The notes: generated by a model not told the origin, from the sequence alone. 64,000 nt of DNA from Clostridium sporogenes (GCF_001020205.1 NZ_CP011663.1:2170001-2234000); one strand, 5' to 3'; counted from the first letter of the stretch, positions 42,339-52,470 are shown. Program-made: numbers and translations.

Positions 42339-43904
42339 TTGAATAAAAAAGTAGCTTTAAATTGGGCAAAAATACAATATGAAGAAGGTGATGATAAAGA
42401 AAGAAAATTTAAGAATATAAGAAAATTTTTTGATATGAAAGAAAAACAGGATTATACCATTGATGATGAAACCTGGTCTGATATGGATATGGATAGAGTC
42501 TATTCAAAATTAGATAGAAATTCTAGTACTTTAGGGGAATCTGTTTTATATTATATGCTTAGAAACCCCTTAAATAATGAAGAAAAATTAAAAAGCAGGA
42601 ATAATCTAATTCAGCTATTTAAAGAGGATATAAATTTAAGAGATAAGCTTTTAATTATATACTATGAATTAGGTAGAGATAGAAAAAATACCTTTTTAGA
42701 TATGATAGAAAGTGAATTAGTAGTAAATAAAATAAAATATTATCTATATACACTATTAGGCAAAATCTTTCCTTTAATAGCTATCCTTCTTACTGTATTT
42801 GTAAATGCAAATTATGCTAAATATATAGCTATTTCTGCTGGTTTAAATATGTTTGTTAATTATATGGAAAGAAATACAATAAAATCTAGAGGAATTATAT
42901 ATTTAAGAGGAATTGTAAAGGCAGCTAAAAAAATAGCTAGTATAAAAAATAATGGCCTTAGCTATTATACAGATAATATAAATAATAACCTTAAACAGGT
43001 TAAATCTATTGACAGAGGTACTTTTTTAATAGGCTTTGTAAATATGTGGCAAGGTTTATTTGAGGCTATATGTGTAATATTTTTAGTGGAAGAATGCGCC
43101 TATTATAAAATATCTGAAGTATTAAAAGATAAAAAAGAATACATAATGAATATATTTTATATTCTAGGTGAATTAGAAGTATTACTATCCATATCTGGAT
43201 ATCAAAAGAACTTAAATGAATCCTATGTAAATCCAATTTTTACAAAAGAAGTTTCCTTAGATATTAAAGAAGGTATCCATCCACTTTTAGATAAACCAAT
43301 AGCAAATTCTATTTCTATTAAAGATAAAGGGATAGTACTTACAGGTACAAATATGTCCGGTAAATCAACATTTTTAAGGATGCTAGGTATAAACATACTA
43401 TTATCACAAACCTTTTACTTTGCATTAGCTAAAGAATATAAAGCTTCCTTTTTTAATATAGTATCCTCTATTAGTCCTAACGATGATCTATCAAAGGGAA
43501 AAAGTTACTATATGGCTGAAGCAGAAGGAATACTTAGAATAGTTAAAGCTCTAGAAAAAGATTTACCTGTATTCTGCCCTATAGATGAAATATTTAGAGG
43601 AACAAATCCTATCGAGAGAATAGCTATGTCAGCAGAAATACTTTCTTATCTTCAAAATGGAAGAACAGTCTCTATTGTAGCTACACATGATAGAGAATTA
43701 GTAGATATTTTAAAGGATAGTTACGAGTTTTATTATTTCAGCGAATCCGTTGATAGTAAAAATGGATTAAACTTTGATTATAAGCTAAAGGTTGGAGTTT
43801 CTAATACAAGAAATGCCATAAGACTTTTAGAGTATATTGACTATCCAAAGGAAGTAACTGAAAAAGCCTATAAGAGAGCTGAAACTATTAAAGGATTTAT
43901 TTAA
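42339..43904 (+). CDS. MutS-family ATPase with membrane segments
   Basis: A 521-residue protein with a C-terminal MutS ABC-type ATPase: Walker A GTNMSGKSTFLR near residue 344, an IDEIFRGTNPIERIA Walker B/D-loop region near 415 and the H-loop VATHDRELVDIL. It lacks the MutS mismatch-recognition domains I and II. Before the ATPase lies a region with two hydrophobic stretches (about 135-170, LLGKIFPLIAILLTVFVNANYAKYIAISAGL), so it is probably membrane-attached. Classical mismatch repair is unlikely. The start is TTG at 42339 with AAAGGAGA at good distance. It is monocistronic. Confidence 0.8.
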   Translation: MNKKVALNWAKIQYEEGDDKERKFKNIRKFFDMKEKQDYTIDDETWSDMDMDRVYSKLDRNSSTLGESVLYYMLRNPLNNEEKLKSRNNLIQLFKEDINLRDKLLIIYYELGRDRKNTFLDMIESELVVNKIKYYLYTLLGKIFPLIAILLTVFVNANYAKYIAISAGLNMFVNYMERNTIKSRGIIYLRGIVKAAKKIASIKNNGLSYYTDNINNNLKQVKSIDRGTFLIGFVNMWQGLFEAICVIFLVEECAYYKISEVLKDKKEYIMNIFYILGELEVLLSISGYQKNLNESYVNPIFTKEVSLDIKEGIHPLLDKPIANSISIKDKGIVLTGTNMSGKSTFLRMLGINILLSQTFYFALAKEYKASFFNIVSSISPNDDLSKGKSYYMAEAEGILRIVKALEKDLPVFCPIDEIFRGTNPIERIAMSAEILSYLQNGRTVSIVATHDRELVDILKDSYEFYYFSESVDSKNGLNFDYKLKVGVSNTRNAIRLLEYIDYPKEVTEKAYKRAETIKGFI

Positions 43905-44045
43905 CTAGTCATAATATACCATAAGCTATTTTAAGACAATATTAAAAATAATATTGTTAGTATGTAAGTTAAAAATTTATAACTATGTAATGACTGCTCT
44001 TACATTAATTCATAGATTAAATAATTTATTTATACTATTATTATA

Positions 44046-44087
44046 AGGACTTATTTGGGTTTATTTAAACTACCCCGGATAAGTCCT
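44046..44087 (+). terminator. Stem-loop after the MutS-like gene
   Basis: AGGACTTAT pairs with ATAAGTCCT, with an inner GGG/CCC pairing, followed by ATTATTATT. It lies between the MutS-like gene and the trehalose promoter; the intervening sequence holds no supported gene. Confidence 0.55.
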
Positions 44088-44267
44088 ATTATTATTAAAA
44101 TTTCCTATAAGAAAATATTAATGTTTTTTGATTTTATACTAGTAGTTTTAAAAAAATCTGGTGGTGAAGTCAATGCTGCTTTCAAATCTATTTCCCTCTT
44201 ATTTTCCTTTGTATATGTTTTTACTCTAATAGAAAAAATAAATATAATAAAAATTTATGAAAACGTA

Positions 44268-44321
44268 TTGACTAACATATACGTACAGGATATAATTTAC
44301 TTATCTTAACTTGTACGTACA
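44268..44321 (+). promoter_or_regulatory. Promoter and two TreR-type operators of the trehalose operon
   Basis: TTGACT (44268-44273) and TATAAT (44291-44296) are 17 bp apart. A palindrome TGTACGTACA (44312-44321) lies just after the transcription start, and a near copy TATACGTACA (44278-44287) sits in the spacer. TreR encoded at 47726 is the likely binder, released by trehalose-6-phosphate. Confidence 0.8.
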
Positions 44322-44380
44322 TCTTTCTGATAAATAAAAATATTTACGAAAGTATAAATAATAAAGGGGGATTATTTAAT

Positions 44381-45808
44381 ATGTCTAAGTTTTCAAATGA
44401 CGTACAGCAATTATTAGAATATATTGGGGGAAAAGAGAATATCTCTGCAGTAACCCATTGTGCAACACGTATGCGTTTTGTACTACAGGATACTAAAAAA
44501 GCTGATATTAAAAATATTGAAAAAATTAAATCTGTAAAAGGAGTTTTTACCCAGGCTGGTCAATTTCAAGTTATTGTTGGTAATGAAGTTTCAACATTTT
44601 ATAATGAATTTGTAAAAATAGCAGAAATAGATGGTGTTAGCAAAGATCAAGCTAAGGTAGCTGCTAAAAATAATATGAATTTTATGCAAAAACTACTGGC
44701 TAGTTTAGCAGAAATATTTACACCTCTTATCCCTGCCCTTATAGTTGGAGGTTTAATATTAGGATTCCGTAATATTATTGGAGATATTAAATTAGTTGAA
44801 AATGGAACTAGAACTTTAATACAAGTATCACAGTTTTGGCAAGGAGTTCATTCCTTCTTATGGTTAATTGGTGAAGCAATTTTCTTCTTCTTACCTGTCG
44901 GAATAACTTGGTCTATTTCTAAAAAGATGGGCACCACACAGATTTTAGGAATAATATTAGGACTTACTTTAGTTTCTCCTCAACTATTGAATGCTTACGC
45001 TGCTTCAAGTACTCCTATCGATAAAATTCCAGTTTGGAATTTTGGCTTTGCAAAGATTCAAATGATTGGTTATCAGGCACAGGTTATTCCATCCATGCTA
45101 GCCGGTTTTCTTTTAGCCTGGTTAGAGAAATCTGTACGTAAAATTGTACCAGAATATATTTCAATGATTGTAGTCCCTTTTCTTTCCTTAGTACCTACTG
45201 TATTAATAGCCCATATTGTTTTAGGTCCAGTAGGTTGGAAAATAGGTACAGTTATAGCAAACGTAGTATATTCAAGTTTAACTTCAACCTTTGGATGGCT
45301 CTTTGCAGCGGTGTTTGGATTTACCTATGCACCTTTAGTAATTACAGGATTACATCATATGACAAATACTATTGATTTGCAAATAATGGCCGAACTTGGT
45401 GGAACTAATTTATGGCCAATGATTGCCCTATCCAATATAGCTCAGGGCTCTGCTGTTTTAGCAATGATTTATTTAAATAAAAATAATGAAGAAGAAAAAC
45501 AAATATCTATTCCAGCAGCAATTTCCTGTTATTTAGGGGTAACGGAACCAGCTATATTTGGTATAAACCTAAAGTATGTATTTCCTTTCTTAGCAGCTAT
45601 GATAGGTTCTTCCATGGCCGCAGTAATATCAGTAGGTTCAAATGTTATGGCTAATTCAATTGGAGTTGGTGGCCTACCAGGTATCTTGTCCATAAAGCCG
45701 CAATACATGTTGTCTTTTGCATTAGCAATGTTAGTAGCTATTGTTGTACCATTTATACTTACAATTGTGTTTTCTAAGAAAAAAAAGTGGAGTAAAAAAA
45801 TACAATAA
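44381..45808 (+). CDS. treP: Trehalose-specific PTS enzyme IIBC
   Basis: A 475-residue PTS permease. The N-terminal EIIB domain (to about residue 85) has the phosphorylated Cys in VTHCATRMRFVLQD and VKGVFTQAGQFQVIVG. The EIIC domain (about 105-470) has some ten hydrophobic segments, with FAAVFGFTYAPLVITGLHHM and the GVTEPAIFGINLKYVFP motif of the glucose/sucrose/trehalose superfamily. It phosphorylates trehalose during import to trehalose-6-phosphate. There is no EIIA domain; a shared one from elsewhere must serve. The phosphotrehalase and TreR genes follow on the same strand. Confidence 0.93.
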   Translation: MSKFSNDVQQLLEYIGGKENISAVTHCATRMRFVLQDTKKADIKNIEKIKSVKGVFTQAGQFQVIVGNEVSTFYNEFVKIAEIDGVSKDQAKVAAKNNMNFMQKLLASLAEIFTPLIPALIVGGLILGFRNIIGDIKLVENGTRTLIQVSQFWQGVHSFLWLIGEAIFFFLPVGITWSISKKMGTTQILGIILGLTLVSPQLLNAYAASSTPIDKIPVWNFGFAKIQMIGYQAQVIPSMLAGFLLAWLEKSVRKIVPEYISMIVVPFLSLVPTVLIAHIVLGPVGWKIGTVIANVVYSSLTSTFGWLFAAVFGFTYAPLVITGLHHMTNTIDLQIMAELGGTNLWPMIALSNIAQGSAVLAMIYLNKNNEEEKQISIPAAISCYLGVTEPAIFGINLKYVFPFLAAMIGSSMAAVISVGSNVMANSIGVGGLPGILSIKPQYMLSFALAMLVAIVVPFILTIVFSKKKKWSKKIQ

Positions 45809-46025
45809 ACCAATTATATTTTAAACAAAAAAAATAGCTCTAAAATTACCATAATAAAATTTGAAATAGAAAAATACTTAGAATGTAAAAATACTACTTC
45901 AAATAAAAGTCAATTTAAAATACAAAATTTCAAAGGAAAAACATCTTAGAATAACATTATAAATGGAAAAGGAGGATCAAATTCCTCCCTTTTCTGATTC
46001 ATATTATAAAAAAGGAGCAAATTAT

Positions 46026-47705
46026 ATGAAAGATTTTAAGAAAAGTGTAGTCTATCAAATATACCCAAAATCCTTTAATGATACTAATGGTGATGGATTG
46101 GGAGACTTAAAAGGAATTACAGTTAAATTAGATTATTTAAAAACATTAGGTATAGATTATATATGGTTAACTCCTTTTTATATCTCTCCTCAAAAAGACA
46201 ATGGATATGATGTGGCAGATTATTGTAACATTGATCCCCTATTTGGAACCATGGAAGATTTTGATAAGCTAATTAGAGAAGCAAATAAAAGAGAAATTGA
46301 TATTATGCTTGATATGGTATTTAATCATACCTCCACAGAACATAAGTGGTTTAAAAACGCTCTAAGTGGCGATAAAAAGTATAAAAATTATTATATTTTT
46401 AAAGAACCTAAAAATGGACAGGTTCCTACCAATTGGGACTCCAAGTTCGGTGGTTCTGCCTGGGAATATGTTAAAGAGTTTAATGAATATTACTTACATT
46501 TATATGATGCTACCCAAGCGGATCTTAACTGGGAAAATGAAGAAGTTAGAAAAGAAGTTTTTGATATTGTGAATTTTTGGATAAAAAAAGGTGTAAAGGG
46601 CTTTCGCTTCGATGTTATTAATGTGATCTCAAAACCAATGGAATATAAGGATGATAATATGGGAGATGGTCGCTCATTTTATACAGATGGTCCTAATATT
46701 CATAACTATCTAAAACAGCTAAATAAAGAAACCTTTGGAAGACATAAAGATATAATTACTGTAGGCGAAATGTCCTCTACCACTATAGATAATTGTGTTA
46801 AATATTCAAATCCTAAAGAAGAAGAATTATCTATGGTATTTAACTTTCATCATCTAAAAGTAGATTACAAAGACGGTGATAAATGGAGTTTAATGGATTT
46901 TGATTTTATAAAATTAAAAAATCTCTTCAATCATTGGCAGGTTGGAATGGAAGAAGGAAACGGTTGGAATGCAGTATTTTGGTGTAACCATGACCAACCT
47001 CGTATTGTATCCCGTTTTGGAAATGATAAAAAATACCATAAGGAATCCGCAAAAATGTTAGCTACATCAATACACCTACTTAGAGGAACTCCCTATATTT
47101 ATCAAGGAGAAGAAATTGGTATGACAAATTGTTATTATGATACAATTAATTCTTATAGGGATGTTGAATCAATTAATTTTTATAATATACTAAAATCTGA
47201 AGGTAGAACTGAAGAAGAAACAACTAAAATTCTACAGTCAAAATCCAGAGATAATTCCCGTAGCCCAATGCAATGGGATAACTCAACCAATGCTGGATTT
47301 ACCATAGGAGAGCCTTGGATAGAGATATGTAAAAATTATAAATCCATTAATGTAGAAAGCTCTTTAAAAGATAATAACTCTATTTTTTATCACTATCAAA
47401 AATTAATCAAATTAAGAAAAGAATATGATATTATATCTTATGGAAATTTTGAGTTGATATTAGAAGAAGATAAAAGTATATTTGCTTATTTAAGAAACTA
47501 CAAAAATGAAAAACTACTTATAATAAATAATTTTTATGGAAATGAATCCTTATTTAAATTCCCTACAGAATTAAAATTAGATGAATATAAAAACAAAATT
47601 TTAATTTCTAATTATAAGGATTCCCCTGCAAACTTTATAGAAATTAATTTACGACCTTATGAGTCTATTGTTTATCACCTTGAGAAAAAATCAAAAAAAT
47701 GTTAA
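46026..47705 (+). CDS. treA: Alpha,alpha-phosphotrehalase (trehalose-6-phosphate hydrolase, GH13)
   Basis: A 559-residue GH13 alpha-amylase-family enzyme. It starts KSVVYQIYPKSFNDTNGDG and has DMVFNHTSTEHKWF, the nucleophile region GFRFDVINVIS, the acid/base region ITVGEMSS and the third carboxylate in FWCNHDQPRIVSRFG. Members split trehalose-6-phosphate to glucose and glucose-6-phosphate; the PTS and TreR neighbours make this the likely substrate over oligo-1,6-glucosides. I start at the ATG at 46026 with AAAAAAGGAG; a possible reading from 45963 lacks family similarity. Confidence 0.92.
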   Translation: MKDFKKSVVYQIYPKSFNDTNGDGLGDLKGITVKLDYLKTLGIDYIWLTPFYISPQKDNGYDVADYCNIDPLFGTMEDFDKLIREANKREIDIMLDMVFNHTSTEHKWFKNALSGDKKYKNYYIFKEPKNGQVPTNWDSKFGGSAWEYVKEFNEYYLHLYDATQADLNWENEEVRKEVFDIVNFWIKKGVKGFRFDVINVISKPMEYKDDNMGDGRSFYTDGPNIHNYLKQLNKETFGRHKDIITVGEMSSTTIDNCVKYSNPKEEELSMVFNFHHLKVDYKDGDKWSLMDFDFIKLKNLFNHWQVGMEEGNGWNAVFWCNHDQPRIVSRFGNDKKYHKESAKMLATSIHLLRGTPYIYQGEEIGMTNCYYDTINSYRDVESINFYNILKSEGRTEEETTKILQSKSRDNSRSPMQWDNSTNAGFTIGEPWIEICKNYKSINVESSLKDNNSIFYHYQKLIKLRKEYDIISYGNFELILEEDKSIFAYLRNYKNEKLLIINNFYGNESLFKFPTELKLDEYKNKILISNYKDSPANFIEINLRPYESIVYHLEKKSKKC

Positions 47706-47725
47706 AATGTTTCTGGTGATAAGAT

Positions 47726-48436
47726 ATGGAAAGCAAGTATTTGACTATTTATAATGAGATTTCAAATAAAATAGAAAATAATAAAATTCAATCCGGTGAA
47801 AAACTTTCCTCTGAAAATGAGATGATGAAAGAATATAATGTATCTAGAGATACCATAAGAAAGGCATTAAATTTACTAGAAAGTAATGGTTATATTCAAA
47901 AAGTAAAGGGTAAAGGTTCCTTTGTTATAGATATTAATAAATTTGATTTTCCTGTTTCAGGACTTACAAGTTTTAAAGAATTATCTACTAAAATGGGCGT
48001 AGAATCTAATACCCTAGTTAAAGAATTAAAGCTAATGAAACCAGATAACTTTTTAATGAAGCAACTAAACCTATCAAAAAATGATGACGTGTGGAAAGTT
48101 ATAAGAGTAAGAGAAATAAACAATAAAAAAATCATCTTAGATAAAGACTTTTTTAATAAGAAATATGTACCTTTATTAACTAAGGATATTTGTAAAAACT
48201 CTATATATGAATATCTTGAAAATGAACTTGGCCTTAAAATTAGCTTTGCCAAAAAGGAAATTACAGTGCAGCAAGCTACTGAGGAGGACAAATCATATTT
48301 AGATTTTGAAAACTATAATATGATAGTAGTGGTAAAAAACTATATATATCTAGATGATATGAGTCTATTTCAATACACTGAATCTAGACATAGACCAGAT
48401 AGATTTAAATTTGTAGAATTTGCACGAAGAAAATAA
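47726..48436 (+). CDS. treR: GntR-family trehalose operon repressor
   Basis: A 236-residue GntR/HutC-type regulator. The N-terminal winged helix (residues about 8-70) has SGEKLSSENEMMKEYNVSRDTIRKALNLLESNGYIQKVKGKGSFV. The C-terminal UTRA domain (about 90-230) binds the effector, probably trehalose-6-phosphate. It is the last gene of the operon, 20 bp after the phosphotrehalase. It likely binds the two palindromes before treP. Confidence 0.9.
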   Translation: MESKYLTIYNEISNKIENNKIQSGEKLSSENEMMKEYNVSRDTIRKALNLLESNGYIQKVKGKGSFVIDINKFDFPVSGLTSFKELSTKMGVESNTLVKELKLMKPDNFLMKQLNLSKNDDVWKVIRVREINNKKIILDKDFFNKKYVPLLTKDICKNSIYEYLENELGLKISFAKKEITVQQATEEDKSYLDFENYNMIVVVKNYIYLDDMSLFQYTESRHRPDRFKFVEFARRK

Positions 48437-48468
48437 TACTGTTTTTTAACTTTACAGCAATAAATTAA

Positions 48469-48514
48469 AAAGAAACTGTCTTAAAATTAAACCTACTTTA
48501 AGACAGTTTCTTTC
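48469..48514 (+). terminator. Terminator of the trehalose operon
   Basis: AAAGAAACTGTCTTAAA and TTTAAGACAGTTTCTTT make a long perfect stem, followed by a T-rich tract. Being symmetric, it can also serve transcripts from the right. Confidence 0.88.
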
Positions 48515-48644
48515 TTTTGTGTTATAACTTTTTTATGTTTAAATTTATATAATTATATTAGTTATTGATTTCATATTATTGATTTTATAAAATAAATTTT
48601 AATTGAGATAGAGTTTTTCTTAAATCTAAATTGTTAGAAGTAAT

Positions 48645-49100
48645 TTAAATTATTTCTAATATTTCTGATTTTGATTTTGCGTTTAATATTTTCCCCCTAA
48701 AATCTTCATGCATTAATTTTCTTGATAAGTTAGCTAATGCCTTTAGATGAAGATCACTTTGCATATCGTTTACTGCTATCATAAATATCATGTTTACTGG
48801 TTCTCCGTCTATTGAATCATAATCCACATTATCTTTAAGAACTCCTACTGCAATACGCGGTTCCTTTACAGCTATAGATTTAGCATGTGGTATAGCAATA
48901 CCAAAACCTATGCCTGTATTACTTAAAGATTCCCTATGATAAATATCTGCTTTAAATTTATCCTCATCAAGAACTGCTCCATCCTTTACCAAAACATCAA
49001 TCATTTTATTAATAAGATCCTCTTTATCCTTTGCCACTACATTTAATTCTATAGTGCTTTTTGTTATTAATTCATTTAATTCCATAATTATTTTATTCAT
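48645..49100 (-). CDS. PTS fructose-family enzyme IIA
   Basis: A 151-residue EIIA of the fructose/mannitol (PtsN-like) type. The phosphorylated His lies in GIGFGIAIPHAKS near residue 70; FMIAVNDMQSDLHLKALANLSRKL is also typical. It passes phosphate from HPr to the EIIB domain of the protein encoded upstream. It is last in the gatY-pfkB-IIBC-IIA operon, 118 bp after the IIBC gene. Two ATGs (49100 and 49085) are possible; neither is ideally spaced from AAGGGG. Confidence 0.9.
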   Translation of the reverse strand: MNKIIMELNELITKSTIELNVVAKDKEDLINKMIDVLVKDGAVLDEDKFKADIYHRESLSNTGIGFGIAIPHAKSIAVKEPRIAVGVLKDNVDYDSIDGEPVNMIFMIAVNDMQSDLHLKALANLSRKLMHEDFRGKILNAKSKSEILEII

Positions 49101-49218
49101 CCCCTTATCTTAAATACCTTGTAAATTATTGTTTTTGTCTTATGCTTAACAATAATGTCCAATGCTATTATAAATTATAATTAATATAGTAACAAGGTAT
49201 ATATTTTTTAAATTAATC

Positions 49219-50613
49219 TTATTGAGCTTTCTTTTGTGTATGTCCTCTATATATTCCATATAATATTGCACCTACTGTTGATCCTACTAATATAGCGCCT
49301 ACCCATAGTAATGGTTTACTAACTAATGGTAGTATTAAAAATCCACCGTGAGGAGCTGGCACTTGAATTTTCATTAAATAAGTTAATACAGAAGATACAG
49401 AAGAACCAACCATTAATATTGGAATAACTCTTAATGGATCTTTGGCTGCAAAAGGAATTGCTCCCTCTGTTATATGAGTACAACCTAAGATGTAGTTAAC
49501 TAAACCTGCTGCTCTTTCCTCTTCATCAAATCTATTTTTGAAGAATGTTGTTGCTAAAGCGATTACAAGTGGTGGTGTTATACAAGCTGCTGAAACACCA
49601 GCCATGAAATAATAATTTCCTTGTGCAAGTAGCATTGTACCTGTTAGGTAAGCGGCTTTATTTACTGGTCCGCCAAAGTCAAAGGCAGACATACAACCTA
49701 TAATTATTCCTAATAAAATTGGATTTGCTTGTTCAAGTGATGCAAGCCATGCCATAATGCCCTTATTTAAAGCTGCCACCGGTTCACCTAATAATGTCAT
49801 TAGTACACCTGTTACCAATATTCCAATTATCGGCAATATAAATATTGATTTTAAACCTTCAAATTGTTTTGGCAATCCTGAAAGTAATTTTTTAAAGTAA
49901 AGCATTAGATATCCTGCAAAGAAACCTGCAATGATACCACCTAAAAATCCTGATCCTGTAGTATTTGCTATAAGTCCACCAACAAATCCGGCTACCATAC
50001 CTGGTCTTCCAGAAATGGAATCTGCGATATAAGCTGTAAATATTGGAACTATTATTGCAAATGCTTCTCCACCTATTCCCTTAATCATAGCCGCTATAGG
50101 ATTATATTGTGTTGATTTTGGATCAAAAGAATATATTCCCCATAAAAAAGATATAGCTATAAGTACACCACCTGCTACAACGAAAGGTAACATATGAGAT
50201 ACACCATTCATTAAGTGTTTATAGATATCTCTAGTTACAGATTTTTTACCTGGAACTTCTTCTGAACTTTTCTTTATAGTTTTTTTAGCTGCTCCTCCTT
50301 TTATAGGAGCTTTTCCATCTAATACCGCTTGGATTAATTCTTTAGGTTTACGAATCCCATCTGCTACTGAAGTTTCTATAGTTGCTTTTCCTGTAAATCT
50401 ATCAGCTCTAACATCTTTATCTGATGCAACTATTACTCCAACTGCTTCTTCTATATCCTTATCTGTTAATTCATTTTCTACTCCAACAGCACCATTAGTT
50501 TCTACTTTTATATCTACTCCTAATTCTTTGGCTGCCTTCTTTAATGCTTCTTCTGCCATAAATGTATGAGCTATCCCTGTAGGACATCCCGTAACAGCAA
50601 TAATCTTTTTCAT
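49219..50613 (-). CDS. PTS fructose-family enzyme IIBC
   Basis: A 464-residue permease. The EIIB domain (to about 105) has the phospho-Cys motif VTGCPTGIAHTFMAEEAL; a linker follows to about 130, and then the fructose-type EIIC domain (NGVSHMLPFVVAGGVLIAISF, FDFGGPVNKAAYLTG, ITEGAIPFAAKDPLRVIP, PAPHGGFLILP). It imports and phosphorylates a ketohexose. The gene follows pfkB directly, its ribosome site TAAGGAGG lying in the end of that gene. The GatY-type aldolase in the same operon points to tagatose or a related hexose; fructose itself remains possible. Confidence 0.9.
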   Translation of the reverse strand: MKKIIAVTGCPTGIAHTFMAEEALKKAAKELGVDIKVETNGAVGVENELTDKDIEEAVGVIVASDKDVRADRFTGKATIETSVADGIRKPKELIQAVLDGKAPIKGGAAKKTIKKSSEEVPGKKSVTRDIYKHLMNGVSHMLPFVVAGGVLIAISFLWGIYSFDPKSTQYNPIAAMIKGIGGEAFAIIVPIFTAYIADSISGRPGMVAGFVGGLIANTTGSGFLGGIIAGFFAGYLMLYFKKLLSGLPKQFEGLKSIFILPIIGILVTGVLMTLLGEPVAALNKGIMAWLASLEQANPILLGIIIGCMSAFDFGGPVNKAAYLTGTMLLAQGNYYFMAGVSAACITPPLVIALATTFFKNRFDEEERAAGLVNYILGCTHITEGAIPFAAKDPLRVIPILMVGSSVSSVLTYLMKIQVPAPHGGFLILPLVSKPLLWVGAILVGSTVGAILYGIYRGHTQKKAQ

Positions 50614-51537
50614 TTACATTACCTCCTTAACATCTATTTTTTGTATATACTCTGATACTTTACTAAAAGTTCCTAACGCACTAGATTCAGCAACATTTGC
50701 ACCGGTAGCGGATGCCTTTTTAAGTGCCTTTTCTATATTAGATTCAAATAACCATTCACTAAAAAATGCTGCTAAGGATGCATCCCCTGCACAGGCAGAA
50801 CTTAAAAGTTTAATCTTTGGTGCATTGCAATAATAAATTTTGTCTCCATTGTAAAAATACATTCCCTTTTCTCCTAAGGTCAAAAGTATATTTTTTGCAC
50901 CTAACTTATAAATATATTTTAATGCCCCTTTTATATCCTCTTCATCTTTTAAACTAAGTCCAAATATAGCTTCAACTTCTTCATCATTAGGTTTAATTAA
51001 TAAAGGTTTATATTTTAATAATTCTTTTAATTTTTTAGAGCTTATGTCTAATATAACTTCAACATTATTTTCCATACATATATCTAAAATTTCATTGTAG
51101 TAATCCTCTTCAATACTTTGAGGAAGACTTCCACTTATTATTAAATAGTCATCTTTTTTTAAATTTAATGATAAATATTTTAATAAGTTCTTTTGTGTTT
51201 CCCTTGAAACAAAGGGACCTTTATTTACATATTTAAATTCTTTATTGTCTTCTGTATCTATAAATACATTTATCCTTGTATTTTCTTCTATCCAAAAAGC
51301 TTCTGTAAGTATATTTTTCTTATCTAATTCCTCTACAATATACTTTCCTGTAAATCCTCCGAAAAATCCAAGGGCTTTACTTTCTATAGAATAATGGTTT
51401 AAAACTAGTGACACATTTACTCCTTTACCATTAGGTGAATAGGATAAATTAGTAGTTCTATTTACCTTAAAAGGTTCATTACTACTGGAAGAACAATTCA
51501 TATCTATAGCTGGATTAGTAGTTAATGTATAAATCAT
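50614..51537 (-). CDS. 1-phosphofructokinase / tagatose-6-phosphate kinase (PfkB family)
   Basis: A 307-residue ribokinase-fold sugar kinase. It starts MIYTLTTNPAIDMN, has NLSYSPNGKGVNVSLVL (sugar binding), LIISGSLPQSIEEDYY, KPNDEEVEAIFGLSL, and the anion-hole/catalytic motif SSACAGDASLAAFFSEW. It would phosphorylate the ketohexose-1-phosphate (or -6-phosphate) from the PTS to the bisphosphate that the following pathway enzyme, the class II aldolase, splits. The start is the ATG at 51537, preceded by AGGAGATGAG; a longer in-frame reading from 51570 has no such site. Confidence 0.9.
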   Translation of the reverse strand: MIYTLTTNPAIDMNCSSSSNEPFKVNRTTNLSYSPNGKGVNVSLVLNHYSIESKALGFFGGFTGKYIVEELDKKNILTEAFWIEENTRINVFIDTEDNKEFKYVNKGPFVSRETQKNLLKYLSLNLKKDDYLIISGSLPQSIEEDYYNEILDICMENNVEVILDISSKKLKELLKYKPLLIKPNDEEVEAIFGLSLKDEEDIKGALKYIYKLGAKNILLTLGEKGMYFYNGDKIYYCNAPKIKLLSSACAGDASLAAFFSEWLFESNIEKALKKASATGANVAESSALGTFSKVSEYIQKIDVKEVM

Positions 51538-51556
51538 AGCCTCATCTCCTCTAGGT

Positions 51557-52417
51557 CTAAGCTTGTCCATTACTTCCGCAAACCATTATTTTATGTCTTA
51601 CTACTTCTCTCATGGCTTCTTTTCCTGGTGTCATATATTTTCTTGGATCATTAGCCTTTGGATTTTCATTAAAGTAATTTTTTACAGCATCTGAAAATGG
51701 TATTTTTAAATCTGTAGCCACATTTACTTTACAAATTCCAAGAGATATAGCTTTCTTAACTAATTCATCTGGTACATCTGAAGCTCCATGTAATACTAAA
51801 GGTACACTAACTTTTTCTCTAATTTCTTTTAATCTATCAAAATCAAGTTTTGCTTCTCCCTTATATAATCCATGAGCTGTTCCTATAGCTACTGCTAAAG
51901 AATCCACCCCGGTTCTATTTACAAATTCCACAGCATCATCTGGATTTGTATACATAGCATCCTTTTCACTTACTACTAAATCATCTTCTTTTCCACCTAG
52001 TTTACCAAGTTCTGCTTCTACAGTTACATCATACTTATGAGCATATTCTACTACTTCTTTAACAGTTTTTATATTTTCTTCAAAGGGTCTTTTAGATGCA
52101 TCAATCATACAAGATTTAAATCCAATATTGATATCCTTTTTAATTTCCTCCACATTTTCAAAGTGATCTAAATGAATTGCTATTGGAATATCATATTTTT
52201 CTGCTGCAACTTCTGCCATAGCAGCTATATAATCTGGTCCTGCATAATCACTAATTGTTGATGGTGTTCCTGCTATAATAACTGGAGATTTTAATTCTGC
52301 TGCAGTTTCTACCACAACCTGTAATGTTTCTAAATTATGAATATTAAATGCTGGTATAGCATATGCTCCTGCTTGAGCCTTTTTTAACATTTCTCTAGTA
52401 GATAAAATTCTTCTCAT
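51557..52417 (-). CDS. gatY: Class II ketose-bisphosphate aldolase, GatY/KbaY type
   Basis: A 286-residue class II aldolase. AYAIPAFNIHNLETLQVVVE near the start and APVIIAGTP-like SPVIIAGTPST are characteristic of GatY/KbaY tagatose-1,6-bisphosphate aldolases rather than housekeeping Fba. Zinc-site regions: IAIHLDHFENVE, VEAELGKLGG, AIGTAHGLYKG and VPLVLHGASDVP. It cleaves the bisphosphate to DHAP and glyceraldehyde-3-phosphate. First in the operon with PfkB kinase and PTS genes. Substrate assignment rests on sequence resemblance; fructose-1,6-bisphosphate cannot be excluded. Confidence 0.88.
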   Translation of the reverse strand: MRRILSTREMLKKAQAGAYAIPAFNIHNLETLQVVVETAAELKSPVIIAGTPSTISDYAGPDYIAAMAEVAAEKYDIPIAIHLDHFENVEEIKKDINIGFKSCMIDASKRPFEENIKTVKEVVEYAHKYDVTVEAELGKLGGKEDDLVVSEKDAMYTNPDDAVEFVNRTGVDSLAVAIGTAHGLYKGEAKLDFDRLKEIREKVSVPLVLHGASDVPDELVKKAISLGICKVNVATDLKIPFSDAVKNYFNENPKANDPRKYMTPGKEAMREVVRHKIMVCGSNGQA

Positions 52418-52470
52418 TATTTCGTCCTCCGTTTATATTTTATTTATACTTTTATTTTATCTAATATATA

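Noticed and set aside
44055..44309. Open frame of 84 codons on the plus strand before treP
   Set aside because: It starts inside the stem of the terminator hairpin, has no ribosome site, and runs across the treP promoter and operator; its translation looks like no protein family.
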